From Lacrimispora sphenoides (GTDB taxonomy: Bacteria > Bacillota > Clostridia > Lachnospirales > Lachnospiraceae), in contig NZ_FOIP01000001.1 of assembly GCF_900105215.1 (NCBI RefSeq), positions 1,696,001 through 1,760,000 on the forward strand: a DNA stretch of 64,000 bases, given 5' to 3'. Position numbers and translations under genes: made by a program. Position 1 is the first letter of the stretch. The number at the start of each line of letters is the position of its first letter. Below the pieces are notes generated by a model. That model was not told the origin of the DNA. It did not search any database and worked only from the letters and a program-made list of their open reading frames with translations. This document shows, one piece after another, positions 1 to 8,637 of this stretch.

Positions 1-1
1 G

Positions 2-1774
2 CAGCAGATGGTGAAGTCCCACGCCATCATAAAGAGGCTTTCCGCTGTCGAAACGCTGGGAAGCACAACGGTTATCTGTTCCGATAAGACGGGAACTCTC
101 ACTCAGAATAAGATGACCGTGGTCAAGGTATTTGACCATGAGAAAGCTTATGATGTGACCGGGACAGGCTACAGCAGGGAAGGCTCCGTCACCGTAGAAG
201 AAGGCGGCAGGCTATCGTCCAATATTACAGAACTCATAAAGGGCGCCGTACTTTGTAATGACGCGGTCTATGATATAGAGAAAAGCCAAATCATCGGAGA
301 TCCTACGGAAGGTGCTATGCTGGTTTTAGGAGAAAAAATCGGTCTCAGCAAAGACCGGTTGAATGAAGAATACCGGAGGGTTCAGGAAATACCCTTTGAT
401 TCCGACAGAAAGCTTATGTCCACGTTCCATGAAAAAAACGGAGAACTGACTATTTATACAAAGGGCGCTCCCGATGAGATTTTAAAGCGGTGTACCTACA
501 TATATAAGGATGGTGCGGTTTCGGAAATTACGGAGGCTGACCGGAGAAAAATCCTGGAAGCCAATTTAAGTTTTGCAAAAGGCGCATTGCGCGTGCTTGG
601 CGTTGCAAGTAAGGCAGTTGATACTCTCGATGACTTTGACAGCCAGGAATACTCTCTTACCTATCTTGGACTCATGTGCATGATTGATCCGCCCAGAGAG
701 GAAGTGAAGCCGGCCGTAGACGAATGCAGAAAAGCCGGAATCCGTGTGAAGATGATCACAGGGGACCACAAGATCACTGCCAGCGCTATTGCCGGGGATC
801 TGGGAATCATGTCTCCTGGAGAAGAGGCTTTAGAAGGAGCTGAAATACAGCTTCTTTCCGATGAAGAGCTGAGAGAAAAGGTTAAAACCGTCAACGTATT
901 TGCCCGGGTTTCACCAGAGCACAAGGTACGGCTTGTAGCCGCATGCAAGGCAAACGGAGAGATTGTCGCCATGACAGGAGACGGCGTAAACGATGCGCCA
1001 AGCCTTAAGAGAGCGGATATCGGCGTTGCCATGGGCATCACCGGAACAGATGTTTCAAAGGAGGCGGCCGATATGATCCTTACGGATGACAACTTTGTAA
1101 GCATTGTTCATGCTGTAGAGGAAGGAAGAACCATTTATAACAACATCCGAAAGGTGGTTGGCTACCTTCTCTCCTGTAACATCGGTGAGATACTTCTCAT
1201 ATTTTTGGCAATGCTCTTTAACCTGCCCATGCCGTTGATGCCCATTCACCTCCTTTCCATCAACTTAATCACCGATGCATTTCCGGCCTTTGCCCTGGGA
1301 ATGGAGGAGAGGGAGCCGGGGATCATGGACCAGAAGCCGAGAGATCCCAATGAATCAATTATTGATAAGAAGATGCGCGTAGCTGTTGCCATGCAAAGTC
1401 TTTTCCTTGGTATCGGCGCTCTGACCGCTTTTTATATCGGGCATATCAGCTATAGAGACGTCGAAGGCGGAGAGACCATCGCCCGTACCATGTGCTTTGT
1501 AGCCCTTATTTTAGGCGAACTTTTCCGCGCCTACTCAAACAGAAGTGAAAAGAGGTCTATATTCGGAATCCGGCTTTTATCAAACTCTTTCTTGAATAAA
1601 TGCGTAATCGCTTCCTTTGCATTTTTAGTGGTTGTGGTTTATGTGCCGTTCTTAAACACAATTTTCAGCACGGCGCCTCTTACTCTCACACAGCTAAGCG
1701 AAGCAATCGGCTTTGCGGTAGTTCCTACTCTGGGCGGTGAGCTTGCAAAGCTTATTACAAAAAGAATGAAATAG
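2..1774 (+). CDS. P-type Ca2+/cation-transporting ATPase, C-terminal part (5' end outside window)
   Basis: The frame is open from the first bases, so the gene starts upstream; 590 residues are visible. They begin just before the phosphorylation motif DKTGT, followed by the nucleotide-binding domain (KGAPDEIL), the hinge MTGDGVNDAP and four to six membrane segments including IHLLSINLITDAFPAFALGME, typical of PacL/SERCA-type P2 ATPases. These pump Ca2+ (or a related cation) out of the cytosol using ATP through an aspartyl-phosphate intermediate. The N-terminal actuator domain and the first four membrane helices must lie outside the window. The P2 assignment is firm; the exact ion is inferred. 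No convincing terminator follows, and the glpK promoter begins about 60 bases after the stop. Confidence 0.93.
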   Translation, partial: QQMVKSHAIIKRLSAVETLGSTTVICSDKTGTLTQNKMTVVKVFDHEKAYDVTGTGYSREGSVTVEEGGRLSSNITELIKGAVLCNDAVYDIEKSQIIGDPTEGAMLVLGEKIGLSKDRLNEEYRRVQEIPFDSDRKLMSTFHEKNGELTIYTKGAPDEILKRCTYIYKDGAVSEITEADRRKILEANLSFAKGALRVLGVASKAVDTLDDFDSQEYSLTYLGLMCMIDPPREEVKPAVDECRKAGIRVKMITGDHKITASAIAGDLGIMSPGEEALEGAEIQLLSDEELREKVKTVNVFARVSPEHKVRLVAACKANGEIVAMTGDGVNDAPSLKRADIGVAMGITGTDVSKEAADMILTDDNFVSIVHAVEEGRTIYNNIRKVVGYLLSCNIGEILLIFLAMLFNLPMPLMPIHLLSINLITDAFPAFALGMEEREPGIMDQKPRDPNESIIDKKMRVAVAMQSLFLGIGALTAFYIGHISYRDVEGGETIARTMCFVALILGELFRAYSNRSEKRSIFGIRLLSNSFLNKCVIASFAFLVVVVYVPFLNTIFSTAPLTLTQLSEAIGFAVVPTLGGELAKLITKRMK

Positions 1775-1831
1775 CAACGGGAAGCTGTGCCTTTCAAGAC
1801 ATGAATAAAGATTGAATAAACGCTGGAAATC

Positions 1832-1860
1832 TTGACATAATTTTTGCTCCATGGTACTAT
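1832..1860 (+). promoter_or_regulatory. sigma-A promoter of glpK
   Basis: TTGACA at 1832-1837, a 17-base spacer and TACTAT at 1855-1860. Transcription should begin near 1867, leaving a leader of about 140 nt before glpK that contains a terminator-like hairpin. Confidence 0.8.
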
Positions 1861-1886
1861 TAAGTATACATAAATAGTTAGCCTAA

Positions 1887-1945
1887 GAGATGACAGAGCC
1901 AGGTGATGAGTGCGGGGAACCGTTCATTTCCGAGGCTCTTTCTTT
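1887..1945 (+). promoter_or_regulatory. glpK leader: shared motif plus terminator-like hairpin (probable antitermination site)
   Basis: About 20 nt after the predicted start comes GAGATGACAGAG (1887-1898). The outer stem pairs AGAGCC (1895-1900) with GGCTCT (1934-1939) and is followed by a T-rich stretch. Inside is a small hairpin with a GGAA loop closed by CGG/CCG. The leader at 4302-4362 has the same order of parts. In Bacillus, GlpP with glycerol-3-phosphate antiterminates glpD; a similar mechanism is inferred here, not shown. Confidence 0.6.
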
Positions 1946-2008
1946 ATCCCTTGAGAAAAGTTTAACAAGGAATAAAATCCGGGGCGTTTACTGGAAGGGG
2001 AAGGAACT

Positions 2009-3508
2009 ATGGGAAGATACGTCATTGCCCTGGATCAGGGCACGACAAGTTCCAGATGTATCCTGTTCGATGAGCAGGGGAACATCTGCAGTGCAGCACA
2101 AAAGGAGTTTACTCAGATTTTTCCGGAGCCGGGCTGGGTGGAGCATGACCCTATGGAGATATGGTCCTCACAGCTTTCCGTGACCATGGAGGCCATGGGA
2201 AAGATCGGGGCCCATTACAGCGATATAGCTGCAATCGGGATCACGAATCAGAGGGAGACAACGGTAGTCTGGGATAAGGAAACTGGGGAGCCGGTCTATC
2301 ATGCAATCGTGTGGCAGTGCCGAAGGACCGCGGACAGAATCGAGAAACTAAAGCATGACGGCCTGGATGGGCTCATTGTTGAAAGGACGGGACTGATCCC
2401 TGACGCTTACTTTTCAGGAAGCAAGATCGAATGGATCCTGGATCATGTAGAAGGGGCACGAGAACGGGCAGAACGTGGGGAACTTCTGTTTGGAACCGTG
2501 GATACCTGGCTGATCTGGAACTTAACCAAAGGCTGCATCCATGTGACAGATTATACTAATGCATCAAGAACCATGCTTTTTGATATACACAGAAAGTGCT
2601 GGGATGAGGAGATTCTAAACTATTTCCACATTCCCAGATGCATGCTGCCGGAGGTAAAACCATCAAGCTGTATTTATGGCTACACATCTTCGGATGTCAT
2701 GGGAGGAAAGATTCCCATTGCAGGAGCAGCAGGCGACCAGCAGGCAGCTTTGTTTGGCCAGTGCTGCTTTGAGGCAGGGGAAGTAAAGAACACCTATGGA
2801 ACCGGTTGTTTCCTTCTTATGAACACAGGAGAAAGGGCGGTAAAGTCCGAACATGGGCTTTTGACCACAATAGCTGCCAGTGACCAGGGAAGCATCCAGT
2901 ATGCCCTGGAAGGAAGCGTGTTTGTGGCAGGAGCTGCCGTACAGTGGTTAAGGGATGAGATGCGGATGGTTCGTTCTGCCGCCCAGACAGAGGAATACTG
3001 CCGTGCTGCGGGGGATACAGGGGGCGTTTATGTAGTACCGGCATTTGCAGGACTTGGGGCACCTTATTGGGACCAGTACGCAAGAGGGACCATTGTGGGA
3101 GTAACCAGAGGAACCAGCAAGGAGCAGTTTATCCGGGCAACGGTGGAATCCATGGCTTATCAGGTCTGCGATCTCATTGAGGCTATGGAACAGGATTCGG
3201 ATATTCATTTAAAGGAGTTAAAGGTGGACGGGGGCGCCTGTGCCAACAATTTCCTCATGCAGTTCCAGTCGGATCTGTTAAACACAGAGATCGTAAGGCC
3301 GGAGTGCATTGAGACGACTGCTCTTGGAGCCGCATACCTGGCCGGACTTGCGGTGGGCTATTGGAAGAGCCGGGAAGAAATCAAGGCAAACTGGAAGGTA
3401 TCTAAGGCCTTTGACAGCCAGATGGAAGGGGAACACCGGAAGAGGCTGGTAAAAGGCTGGAAGAGGGCGGTAAAATGCGCACTCTACTGGTCTGAAGAAG
3501 AGGAGTAA
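2009..3508 (+). CDS. glpK: Glycerol kinase
   Basis: Cytoplasmic FGGY-family kinase that converts glycerol and ATP to glycerol-3-phosphate. The 499-residue length is normal. Visible are the N-terminal phosphate-binding motif [11 protein letters not shown] (residues 7-17), the glycerol-contact region ITNQRETT, the [10 protein letters not shown] segment carrying the catalytic-type Asp, GLGAPYWD, and the C-terminal FGGY signature region [20 protein letters not shown]. The ATG at 2009 follows the ribosome binding site AAGGGGAAGGA with good spacing. It has its own promoter and a leader with a terminator-like hairpin, so expression probably depends on glycerol-3-phosphate. The product feeds the GlpA-like dehydrogenase at 4414. 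No glycerol facilitator (GlpF) gene lies in the window. Confidence 0.97.
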   Translation: MGRYVIALDQGTTSSRCILFDEQGNICSAAQKEFTQIFPEPGWVEHDPMEIWSSQLSVTMEAMGKIGAHYSDIAAIGITNQRETTVVWDKETGEPVYHAIVWQCRRTADRIEKLKHDGLDGLIVERTGLIPDAYFSGSKIEWILDHVEGARERAERGELLFGTVDTWLIWNLTKGCIHVTDYTNASRTMLFDIHRKCWDEEILNYFHIPRCMLPEVKPSSCIYGYTSSDVMGGKIPIAGAAGDQQAALFGQCCFEAGEVKNTYGTGCFLLMNTGERAVKSEHGLLTTIAASDQGSIQYALEGSVFVAGAAVQWLRDEMRMVRSAAQTEEYCRAAGDTGGVYVVPAFAGLGAPYWDQYARGTIVGVTRGTSKEQFIRATVESMAYQVCDLIEAMEQDSDIHLKELKVDGGACANNFLMQFQSDLLNTEIVRPECIETTALGAAYLAGLAVGYWKSREEIKANWKVSKAFDSQMEGEHRKRLVKGWKRAVKCALYWSEEEE

Positions 3509-3526
3509 AACTTGGAGGGGTAAGAT

Positions 3527-4219
3527 TTGGAGGGTACATATTTATTGTTTGGGGGAATTACCTTATCATACGTCATGATCCAGCTGGAATATATGCTGCG
3601 TATTATAACGGCGGGGCTATTAGGGTTTTTGATCGGCAGTGAGAGAAAAAACCGGAATAAATCGGCTGGTATCCGGACCCATGCCATCGTGGCGATCGGT
3701 TCAGCCCTCATGATGGTGGTATCAAAATATGGGTTTCCGGACATTCCAACCAGCGACGGAGCCAGAATCGCGGCCCAGGTGGTCAGCGGAATAGGTTTTT
3801 TAGGTGCAGGGGTTATATTTGTGCGGAACAATCTGGTAAACGGACTGACGACGGCAGCCGGGATATGGGCTACCGCCGGAGTTGGGCTGGCTCTTGGGGC
3901 GGGCCAGTACATTGTGGGCATATTGTCTGCGGTTCTCATCATCGTCATGCAGACCATGACCCATCGGATCAGCTATTTTGCTCAGGTGGCTTCCTGCGGC
4001 TGCCTGAAGATGACCATAGCACAAAAATCCGGAGCAGTTAAGAACATGGAAGAATTTCTGGAAAAGGAAAAGGTTGAGATTGCTTCTGTGAAGATTAATA
4101 AAAATAAAAAAGATGAGATCAAACTGGAATTTGAAGTGATTTATCCGCCGGGTTTTGACAAGGGAGCCCTGCTTTCCAAACTGGCAGAAGAGAATTCAGT
4201 CATGGCAGTCAGCGAATAG
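3527..4219 (+). CDS. MgtC/SapB-family membrane protein
   Basis: A 230-residue protein with about four to five N-terminal membrane helices, including the family core LLGFLIGSERK, RTHAIVAIGSALMM and GIGFLGAGVIF, then a soluble C-terminal domain of roughly 80 residues with an ACT-like pattern. MgtC proteins are linked to Mg2+ limitation and membrane ATPase control; the role here is not established. The best start is TTG at 3527, six bases after GGAGGGG (3514-3520). An internal ATG at 3575 has no comparable ribosome binding site. It sits 18 bp after glpK, apparently in the same transcript, which is an unusual partner for a glycerol gene; the upstream P-type ATPase is another cation-related neighbour. 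Confidence 0.85.
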   Translation: MEGTYLLFGGITLSYVMIQLEYMLRIITAGLLGFLIGSERKNRNKSAGIRTHAIVAIGSALMMVVSKYGFPDIPTSDGARIAAQVVSGIGFLGAGVIFVRNNLVNGLTTAAGIWATAGVGLALGAGQYIVGILSAVLIIVMQTMTHRISYFAQVASCGCLKMTIAQKSGAVKNMEEFLEKEKVEIASVKINKNKKDEIKLEFEVIYPPGFDKGALLSKLAEENSVMAVSE

Positions 4220-4247
4220 AGGGAGGGAATCCCCTGACAGAAAAATC

Positions 4248-4277
4248 TTGACAATCCGGTCTGGATTGTGCTAGCAT
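4248..4277 (+). promoter_or_regulatory. sigma-A promoter of the G3P dehydrogenase operon
   Basis: TTGACA at 4248-4253 and TAGCAT at 4272-4277 with an 18-base spacer and an upstream TG (TGTGC). Start near 4284. Promoter-to-leader spacing matches that of glpK. Confidence 0.7.
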
Positions 4278-4301
4278 TAAAGTAATAAAATATAAAACCT
4301 T

Positions 4302-4362
4302 GAGATGAAAGAGTAAGGGAATTGAACGGAGTGATCCGTTTATTTTGCCTTACTCTTTTTTT
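4302..4362 (+). promoter_or_regulatory. Leader with shared motif and intrinsic-terminator hairpin, upstream of glpA-like gene
   Basis: GAGATGAAAGAG (4302-4313) matches the glpK leader at 11 of 12 positions. The outer stem AGAGTAAGG (4310-4318) pairs perfectly with CCTTACTCT (4348-4356) and runs into seven T residues. Inside is a 5-bp hairpin (4326-4339) with a GTGA loop. Since it lies after a promoter and before the gene, it should stop transcription unless an antiterminator acts. It could instead be only the terminator of the glpK-mgtC transcript. Confidence 0.65.
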
Positions 4363-4413
4363 GTATGAATTCCATTAAATAGGGTGACCATTACGGATAT
4401 GGAGGAGAAGAAC

Positions 4414-5850
4414 ATGAAGGAAATGAATTACGATGCAGCGATCATTGGCGGCGGCGTAATCGGCTGTGCAATTGCAAGAGAACTGGCCCGCTATGACCTT
4501 AGCATTTGTGTTATTGAGCGGGAGGAAGATGTTTGTTCCGGTACTTCAAAGTCGAACAGTGCCATTGTCCACGCAGGATATGATGCGGTACCTGGATCCT
4601 TAAAGGCGAGATTTAATGTGGAAGGCAATCATTTAATGGGAGAGCTTTCAGAGGAACTTGATTTTCAGGTGATTCGAAATGGCTCTTTGGTACTCTGCTT
4701 TTCAGAAGAAGATATGCCCGCTCTTAAGGAACTTTATGAGAAGGGCGTAAAAAACGGAGTCCCCGGCTTGTCCATTCTTTCCGGCGATGAGGTGAGGGCC
4801 ATGGAACCCAATGTGGCAGAGACGGTAGTGGCCGCATTGTATGCTCCTACTGGGGGGATCGTATGCCCCTTTGGTTTAACCATTGCACTGGCGGAGAATG
4901 CCTGCGACAACGGTGTAGAATTTTTATTTAACACTGAGGTAATAGAAATTGAAATGGCGGAAAATGGCTATGACCTAAAAACCGGGGAGGGGATCATACA
5001 TGCAACCTATGTGATCAATGCAGCCGGTGTTTATGCCGACGTATTCCATAATATGGTAAGCGAGGAGAAGATTCACATCACGGCTAGAAAGGGAGATTAC
5101 TGCCTGCTGGATAAGGAGGCAGGAACCCATGTGTCCCATACCATCTTCCAGCTTCCAGGCAAGATGGGGAAGGGGGTTCTGGTGACCCCTACGGTCCACG
5201 GCAACCTGCTGATTGGGCCTACAGCAATCAATGTGGAGGATAAGGAAGGCGTCGGAACAACCGCGAAGGAACTGTCGGATATAATGGAGAAGTCTGCCTG
5301 GGGAGTAAAGAATATTCCGCTCCGCCAGATCATCACCTCCTTTTCAGGCCTTCGCGCTCATGAAGATGGGGATGACTTTATCCTGGGTGAGATTTCTGAT
5401 GCCGCCGGCTTCTTTGATGCGGCAGGCATTGAATCACCGGGTCTTACAAGCGCTCCTGCCATTGGTGTTTATATAGCAGGTCTGGTTGCTGAAAAGGCAA
5501 AGGCTTCCCGAAAGGAGAATTTTAAGGTCACCCGAAAGGGAATCCTGGATCCTCAGAAGCTGTCTTTTGAGGAACGGGCAGAGCTTATTAAGAAGAATCC
5601 TCAGTACGGCACCATCATCTGCCGCTGCGAAGGGGTAAGCGAGGGAGAGATCGTGGATGCCATTACCAGGACTCTTGGAGCGGTTTCCTTAGATGGGATC
5701 AAACGCCGCGTCCGTGCCGGCATGGGACGGTGTCAGGCCGGCTTCTGTGCCCCTAAGACCATGGAAATCCTGGCAAGGGAAACGGACAGGAAATTGGAAG
5801 ATATCTGCAAGAACAGACCCGGCTCCAATATAGTGACCGGTCATAAATAA
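4414..5850 (+). CDS. GlpA-like FAD-dependent glycerol-3-phosphate dehydrogenase with C-terminal [2Fe-2S] (BFD-like) domain
   Basis: A 478-residue flavoprotein. The dinucleotide-binding motif GGGVIG is at residues 12-17 and the DAO/GlpA-type oxidase fold fills the first ~380 residues. The tail carries C403-x-C405 and C440-x4-C445, the spacing of a BFD-like [2Fe-2S] domain. It probably oxidises glycerol-3-phosphate to dihydroxyacetone phosphate. ATG 4414 is chosen because GGAGGAG ends six bases before it; an upstream GTG at 4384 lacks a site. The next two genes (13 bp and 1 bp away) encode a GlpB-like flavoprotein and a DUF1667 protein, so the three probably form one enzyme complex. Activity on 2-hydroxyglutarate or another 2-hydroxyacid cannot be excluded from sequence, but the glpK context favours G3P. 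Confidence 0.88.
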   Translation: MKEMNYDAAIIGGGVIGCAIARELARYDLSICVIEREEDVCSGTSKSNSAIVHAGYDAVPGSLKARFNVEGNHLMGELSEELDFQVIRNGSLVLCFSEEDMPALKELYEKGVKNGVPGLSILSGDEVRAMEPNVAETVVAALYAPTGGIVCPFGLTIALAENACDNGVEFLFNTEVIEIEMAENGYDLKTGEGIIHATYVINAAGVYADVFHNMVSEEKIHITARKGDYCLLDKEAGTHVSHTIFQLPGKMGKGVLVTPTVHGNLLIGPTAINVEDKEGVGTTAKELSDIMEKSAWGVKNIPLRQIITSFSGLRAHEDGDDFILGEISDAAGFFDAAGIESPGLTSAPAIGVYIAGLVAEKAKASRKENFKVTRKGILDPQKLSFEERAELIKKNPQYGTIICRCEGVSEGEIVDAITRTLGAVSLDGIKRRVRAGMGRCQAGFCAPKTMEILARETDRKLEDICKNRPGSNIVTGHK

Positions 5851-5863
5851 GGAGGACAGCAAC

Positions 5864-7129
5864 ATGGCAGAGCATGATATAGTAATAATCGGAGGCGGTC
5901 CGGCTGGTCTTGCTGCGGCAGTAGCGGCGAAAAAGGCGGGCATTACGGATATATTAATCCTGGAAAGGGAAGCTTGCCTTGGCGGCATCTTAAACCAGTG
6001 CATTCATAACGGTTTTGGCCTGCACACCTTTAAAGAAGAATTAACAGGCCCGGAATATGCGGCCCGTTACATAGAGATGGCGGAGTCGGAACATATCCCG
6101 TATAAATTAAATACCATGGTTCTTGATATTAACAAAGATAAAGAAGTGACGGTCATTAACAGGGAAGATGGCCTGGCAATTATAAAGGCAAAAGCCATTA
6201 TTCTGGCCATGGGATGCAGGGAGCGCCCCAGAGGTGCCCTTAACATACCGGGCTACCGTCCGGCAGGAATCTATTCCGCAGGCACTGCCCAGAGATTAAT
6301 GAATATCGAAGGCTTCAGCGTGGGGAAAGAAGTGGTGATCTTAGGCTCCGGAGACATCGGCCTCATCATGGCAAGGCGTATGACTCTGGAAGGAGCTAAG
6401 GTGAAGGTGGTGGCAGAGCTTATGCCTTATTCCGGCGGCTTAAAGAGAAATATCGTCCAGTGCCTGGATGACTATGGAATTCCCTTAAAGCTCAGCCACA
6501 CGGTAATAAGCATTGAAGGAAAGGAACGGTTGACAGGAATTACCCTTGCCAAAGTCGATGAAAACAGAAAGCCGATTCCAGGCACAGAGGAATATTATAG
6601 CTGTGATACCCTTCTTCTTTCCGTAGGCCTGATTCCGGAAAATGAGCTTTCCAAAGGGGCAGGCGTAAAGATGAACCAGGTGACGTTTGGTCCCGAGGTA
6701 GGTGACCAGCTGGAAACCAGCAGCCCGGGTATCTTTGCCTGTGGTAATGTGCTTCATGTTCATGATCTGGTTGACTATGTATCTGAGGAAGCCGCCTTAG
6801 CAGGAGCAAACGCTGCCGCCTATGTAAAAGCGGATGGAGAAAAAGAGACGGCTCGCGCAGTAGAACTGAAAGCTGAGAACGGAGTCCGCTATACGGTACC
6901 TCAGAAGATTGACGTAGAGAACATGAAAGATAAGGTTACAGTCCGTTTCCGTGTGGCAGATGTATATAAGGACCGGTTTATCAGTATTTATTATGATGAT
7001 GTAAGGATTTCCCACAAAAAGAAAAAAGTCCTGGCTCCCGGTGAGATGGAGCAGATTGTATTAAAGAAAGACAGCTTTAAGGAATATCCGGAGCTTAAGA
7101 GAATTGTTGTCTGTACGGAGGTGGAATGA
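5864..7129 (+). CDS. GlpB-like NAD(P)/FAD-dependent oxidoreductase, G3P dehydrogenase module
   Basis: A 421-residue pyridine nucleotide-disulfide oxidoreductase-like protein. The FAD motif IIGGGPAG is at residues 8-15, a second nucleotide-binding motif LGSGDIG lies near residue 160, and the C-terminal FAD motif reads GIFACGNVLHVHD. C38 and C46 flank the GGILNQC segment but do not form the usual CxxxxC redox pair. It likely passes electrons from the GlpA-like subunit to NAD(P)+ or another carrier; direction and acceptor are not visible in sequence. Its ribosome binding site AAGGAGG overlaps the previous stop region, and its stop is one base before the DUF1667 start, indicating coupled translation. 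Confidence 0.87.
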   Translation: MAEHDIVIIGGGPAGLAAAVAAKKAGITDILILEREACLGGILNQCIHNGFGLHTFKEELTGPEYAARYIEMAESEHIPYKLNTMVLDINKDKEVTVINREDGLAIIKAKAIILAMGCRERPRGALNIPGYRPAGIYSAGTAQRLMNIEGFSVGKEVVILGSGDIGLIMARRMTLEGAKVKVVAELMPYSGGLKRNIVQCLDDYGIPLKLSHTVISIEGKERLTGITLAKVDENRKPIPGTEEYYSCDTLLLSVGLIPENELSKGAGVKMNQVTFGPEVGDQLETSSPGIFACGNVLHVHDLVDYVSEEAALAGANAAAYVKADGEKETARAVELKAENGVRYTVPQKIDVENMKDKVTVRFRVADVYKDRFISIYYDDVRISHKKKKVLAPGEMEQIVLKKDSFKEYPELKRIVVCTEVE

Positions 7130-7130
7130 T

Positions 7131-7493
7131 ATGGAGGTAAGAGAACTGATCTGTATCCGATGCCCTTTAGGCTGCCCGTTGACGGTGAGCATAGAAGGGG
7201 ACCAGGTAGGAGTAACAGGGAATTCTTGCGGCCGCGGGGAGGAATACGGAAAAAAAGAGGTTTTAAGCCCTACCAGAGTGGTGACATCCTCGGTCCGCGT
7301 CCTGGGTGGTGACTTAGAAATGGTACCGGTTAAAACAAAGCTGGACATACCTAAGGACAAGATTTTTGCCTGCATGGAGGAAATCCGAAAGATGGAAGTT
7401 TCCGCACCTGTTTCCATTGGAGATGTGATCATTCCTGACTGTGCCGGAACCGGCGTTTCCATCGTTGCTACAAGGAATGTTGAAAAGTTGTAA
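7131..7493 (+). CDS. DUF1667 protein, probable Fe-S subunit of the G3P dehydrogenase module
   Basis: A 120-residue protein starting at the ATG after GGAGGTGG, one base after the previous stop. Cysteines C8, C11, C15 and C33 (CIRCPLGCP ... NSCGRG) give a C-x2-C-x3-C pattern plus a fourth cysteine, enough for one Fe-S cluster. DUF1667 proteins are found with GlpA/GlpB-like flavoproteins in anaerobic Firmicutes; a role as small electron-transfer subunit is inferred from that context. It may stand in for the membrane Fe-S subunit GlpC of enterobacteria, although it has no membrane segment. A terminator follows directly. Confidence 0.85.
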   Translation: MEVRELICIRCPLGCPLTVSIEGDQVGVTGNSCGRGEEYGKKEVLSPTRVVTSSVRVLGGDLEMVPVKTKLDIPKDKIFACMEEIRKMEVSAPVSIGDVIIPDCAGTGVSIVATRNVEKL

Positions 7494-7508
7494 AATAATT
7501 TCATAAAA

Positions 7509-7574
7509 AACCTCGTAATTACCGTAAGCGGTCTGAAGCCTTATTGGAAGCCTGCGGATTTACGAGGTTATTTT
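7509..7574 (+). terminator. Terminator after the G3P dehydrogenase operon
   Basis: AACCTCGTAA (7509-7518) pairs perfectly with TTACGAGGTT (7560-7569), followed by a T-rich tail. The 41-nt interior contains a smaller hairpin. Confidence 0.75.
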
Positions 7575-7669
7575 GCATAAAACAGGTATAACCTATAGAA
7601 AATTTATCCAGGAAATGATATACTGAAAAGAGATTTCCGGAAAGAGGTTAAAAGGAAAGAGGGGTTGAT

Positions 7670-8401
7670 ATGAAGGTATTTGCACACAGGGGATACAGCG
7701 GAAGGTATCCGGAAAATACCATGCTGGCCTTTCAGAAGGCGGCAGAGACTGGCTGTGACGGGATCGAACTGGATGTACAGCTTACAAAGGATGGAACGGT
7801 GGTTGTGATCCACGACGAAAGCATTGACCGGACCACGGATGGAACCGGCTTTGTGAAGGATCTTACCTATGAGGAACTGAAAGAATTCAATGCAGATGCT
7901 GTCTGCGGAGGGATTCATGGATTTGTGCCTGTTCCGACCTTTGAAGAATACTGTATATGGGCAAAGGATCAGGAACTTGTTACAAATATCGAAATCAAGA
8001 CAGGCGTATATTATTATGAAGGCCTGGAAGAGAAGACCCTGGAACTTGTACGTAAATACGGGCTCGAAAAAAAGGTCATCTTTTCTTCCTTTAACCATAC
8101 TTCCATAATCCGCTTAAAGGAGCTTGCTCCTGAGATCCCATGTGGCGCGCTGCTTGAACAACCGGGCCTTGGAAATGCAGGATACTATTGCGACCGGTAT
8201 CATTTTGAGTGCTACCACCCAGGAGTAAAGGGATTAACAAAAGAGGCTGTGGACAACTGCAGAAAATACGGAATTCAGGTGAATGTTTGGACGGTGAATG
8301 ACATGTCCGCGTTGGAACAGGTCTATGAATGGGGCTGTGACGGTGTTATCAGCAACTTTCCGGAGATCTGCAAGAGGTGGGTCCAAAGCAAAGAACGATA
8401 G
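7670..8401 (+). CDS. Glycerophosphodiester phosphodiesterase (GDPD family)
   Basis: A 243-residue soluble enzyme that splits glycerophosphodiesters (from phospholipid headgroups) into glycerol-3-phosphate and an alcohol. The TIM-barrel active site is visible: H6-R7 (AHRG), E33 and D35 (IELDVQ), H48 (VIHDESIDRTTDG), and a C-terminal VNVWTVND motif. No signal peptide is seen, so it acts in the cytoplasm. The start at 7670 follows AAAGAGGGG. It lies just downstream of the G3P dehydrogenase operon, which would consume its product. A second, membrane-bound GDPD is at 30247. Confidence 0.94.
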   Translation: MKVFAHRGYSGRYPENTMLAFQKAAETGCDGIELDVQLTKDGTVVVIHDESIDRTTDGTGFVKDLTYEELKEFNADAVCGGIHGFVPVPTFEEYCIWAKDQELVTNIEIKTGVYYYEGLEEKTLELVRKYGLEKKVIFSSFNHTSIIRLKELAPEIPCGALLEQPGLGNAGYYCDRYHFECYHPGVKGLTKEAVDNCRKYGIQVNVWTVNDMSALEQVYEWGCDGVISNFPEICKRWVQSKER

Positions 8402-8459
8402 ATAAAAGATAGCAGGAGTGAGGCGTCTGGTTTCCGGAGACCGCAGCTCCTTTTATCTT
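8401..8459 (+). terminator. Terminator after GDPD gene
   Basis: GATAAAAG (8401-8408) pairs with CTTTTATC (8450-8457), with an inner GGAG/CTCC stem. The T tract is part of the arm, so strength is uncertain. It starts on the last base of the GDPD stop codon. Confidence 0.5.
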
Positions 8460-8526
8460 GTATGGAAAAAAGAACGTTAAAATATGCTTTTCTTCCTTAT
8501 AAAATCAAGAAAGGGCAAAAATTGCC

Positions 8527-8555
8527 TTGACGGTGGGGGAAAGGATTGATAAAGT
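8527..8555 (+). promoter_or_regulatory. Promoter of FAH-family gene
   Basis: TTGACG at 8527-8532, 17-base spacer, TAAAGT at 8550-8555. The start near 8562 would give a leader of about 75 nt. Confidence 0.6.
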
Positions 8556-8637
8556 AGAACGAGATCCATATATTGTGGGTGCGGATGCAATCTCCACCAC
8601 AAAGGAAGAGCTATGGTTCATGTAAAAGGAGGATGTT

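Noticed and set aside
661..1104. Long open frame on the minus strand inside the P-type ATPase gene
   Set aside because: It is the antisense shadow of a highly conserved coding region, with no ribosome site and low-complexity Ser-rich translation.
1890..2183. Open frame of 97 codons over the glpK leader
   Set aside because: It runs out of frame across the glpK start and overlaps the leader hairpin; glpK itself is unmistakable.
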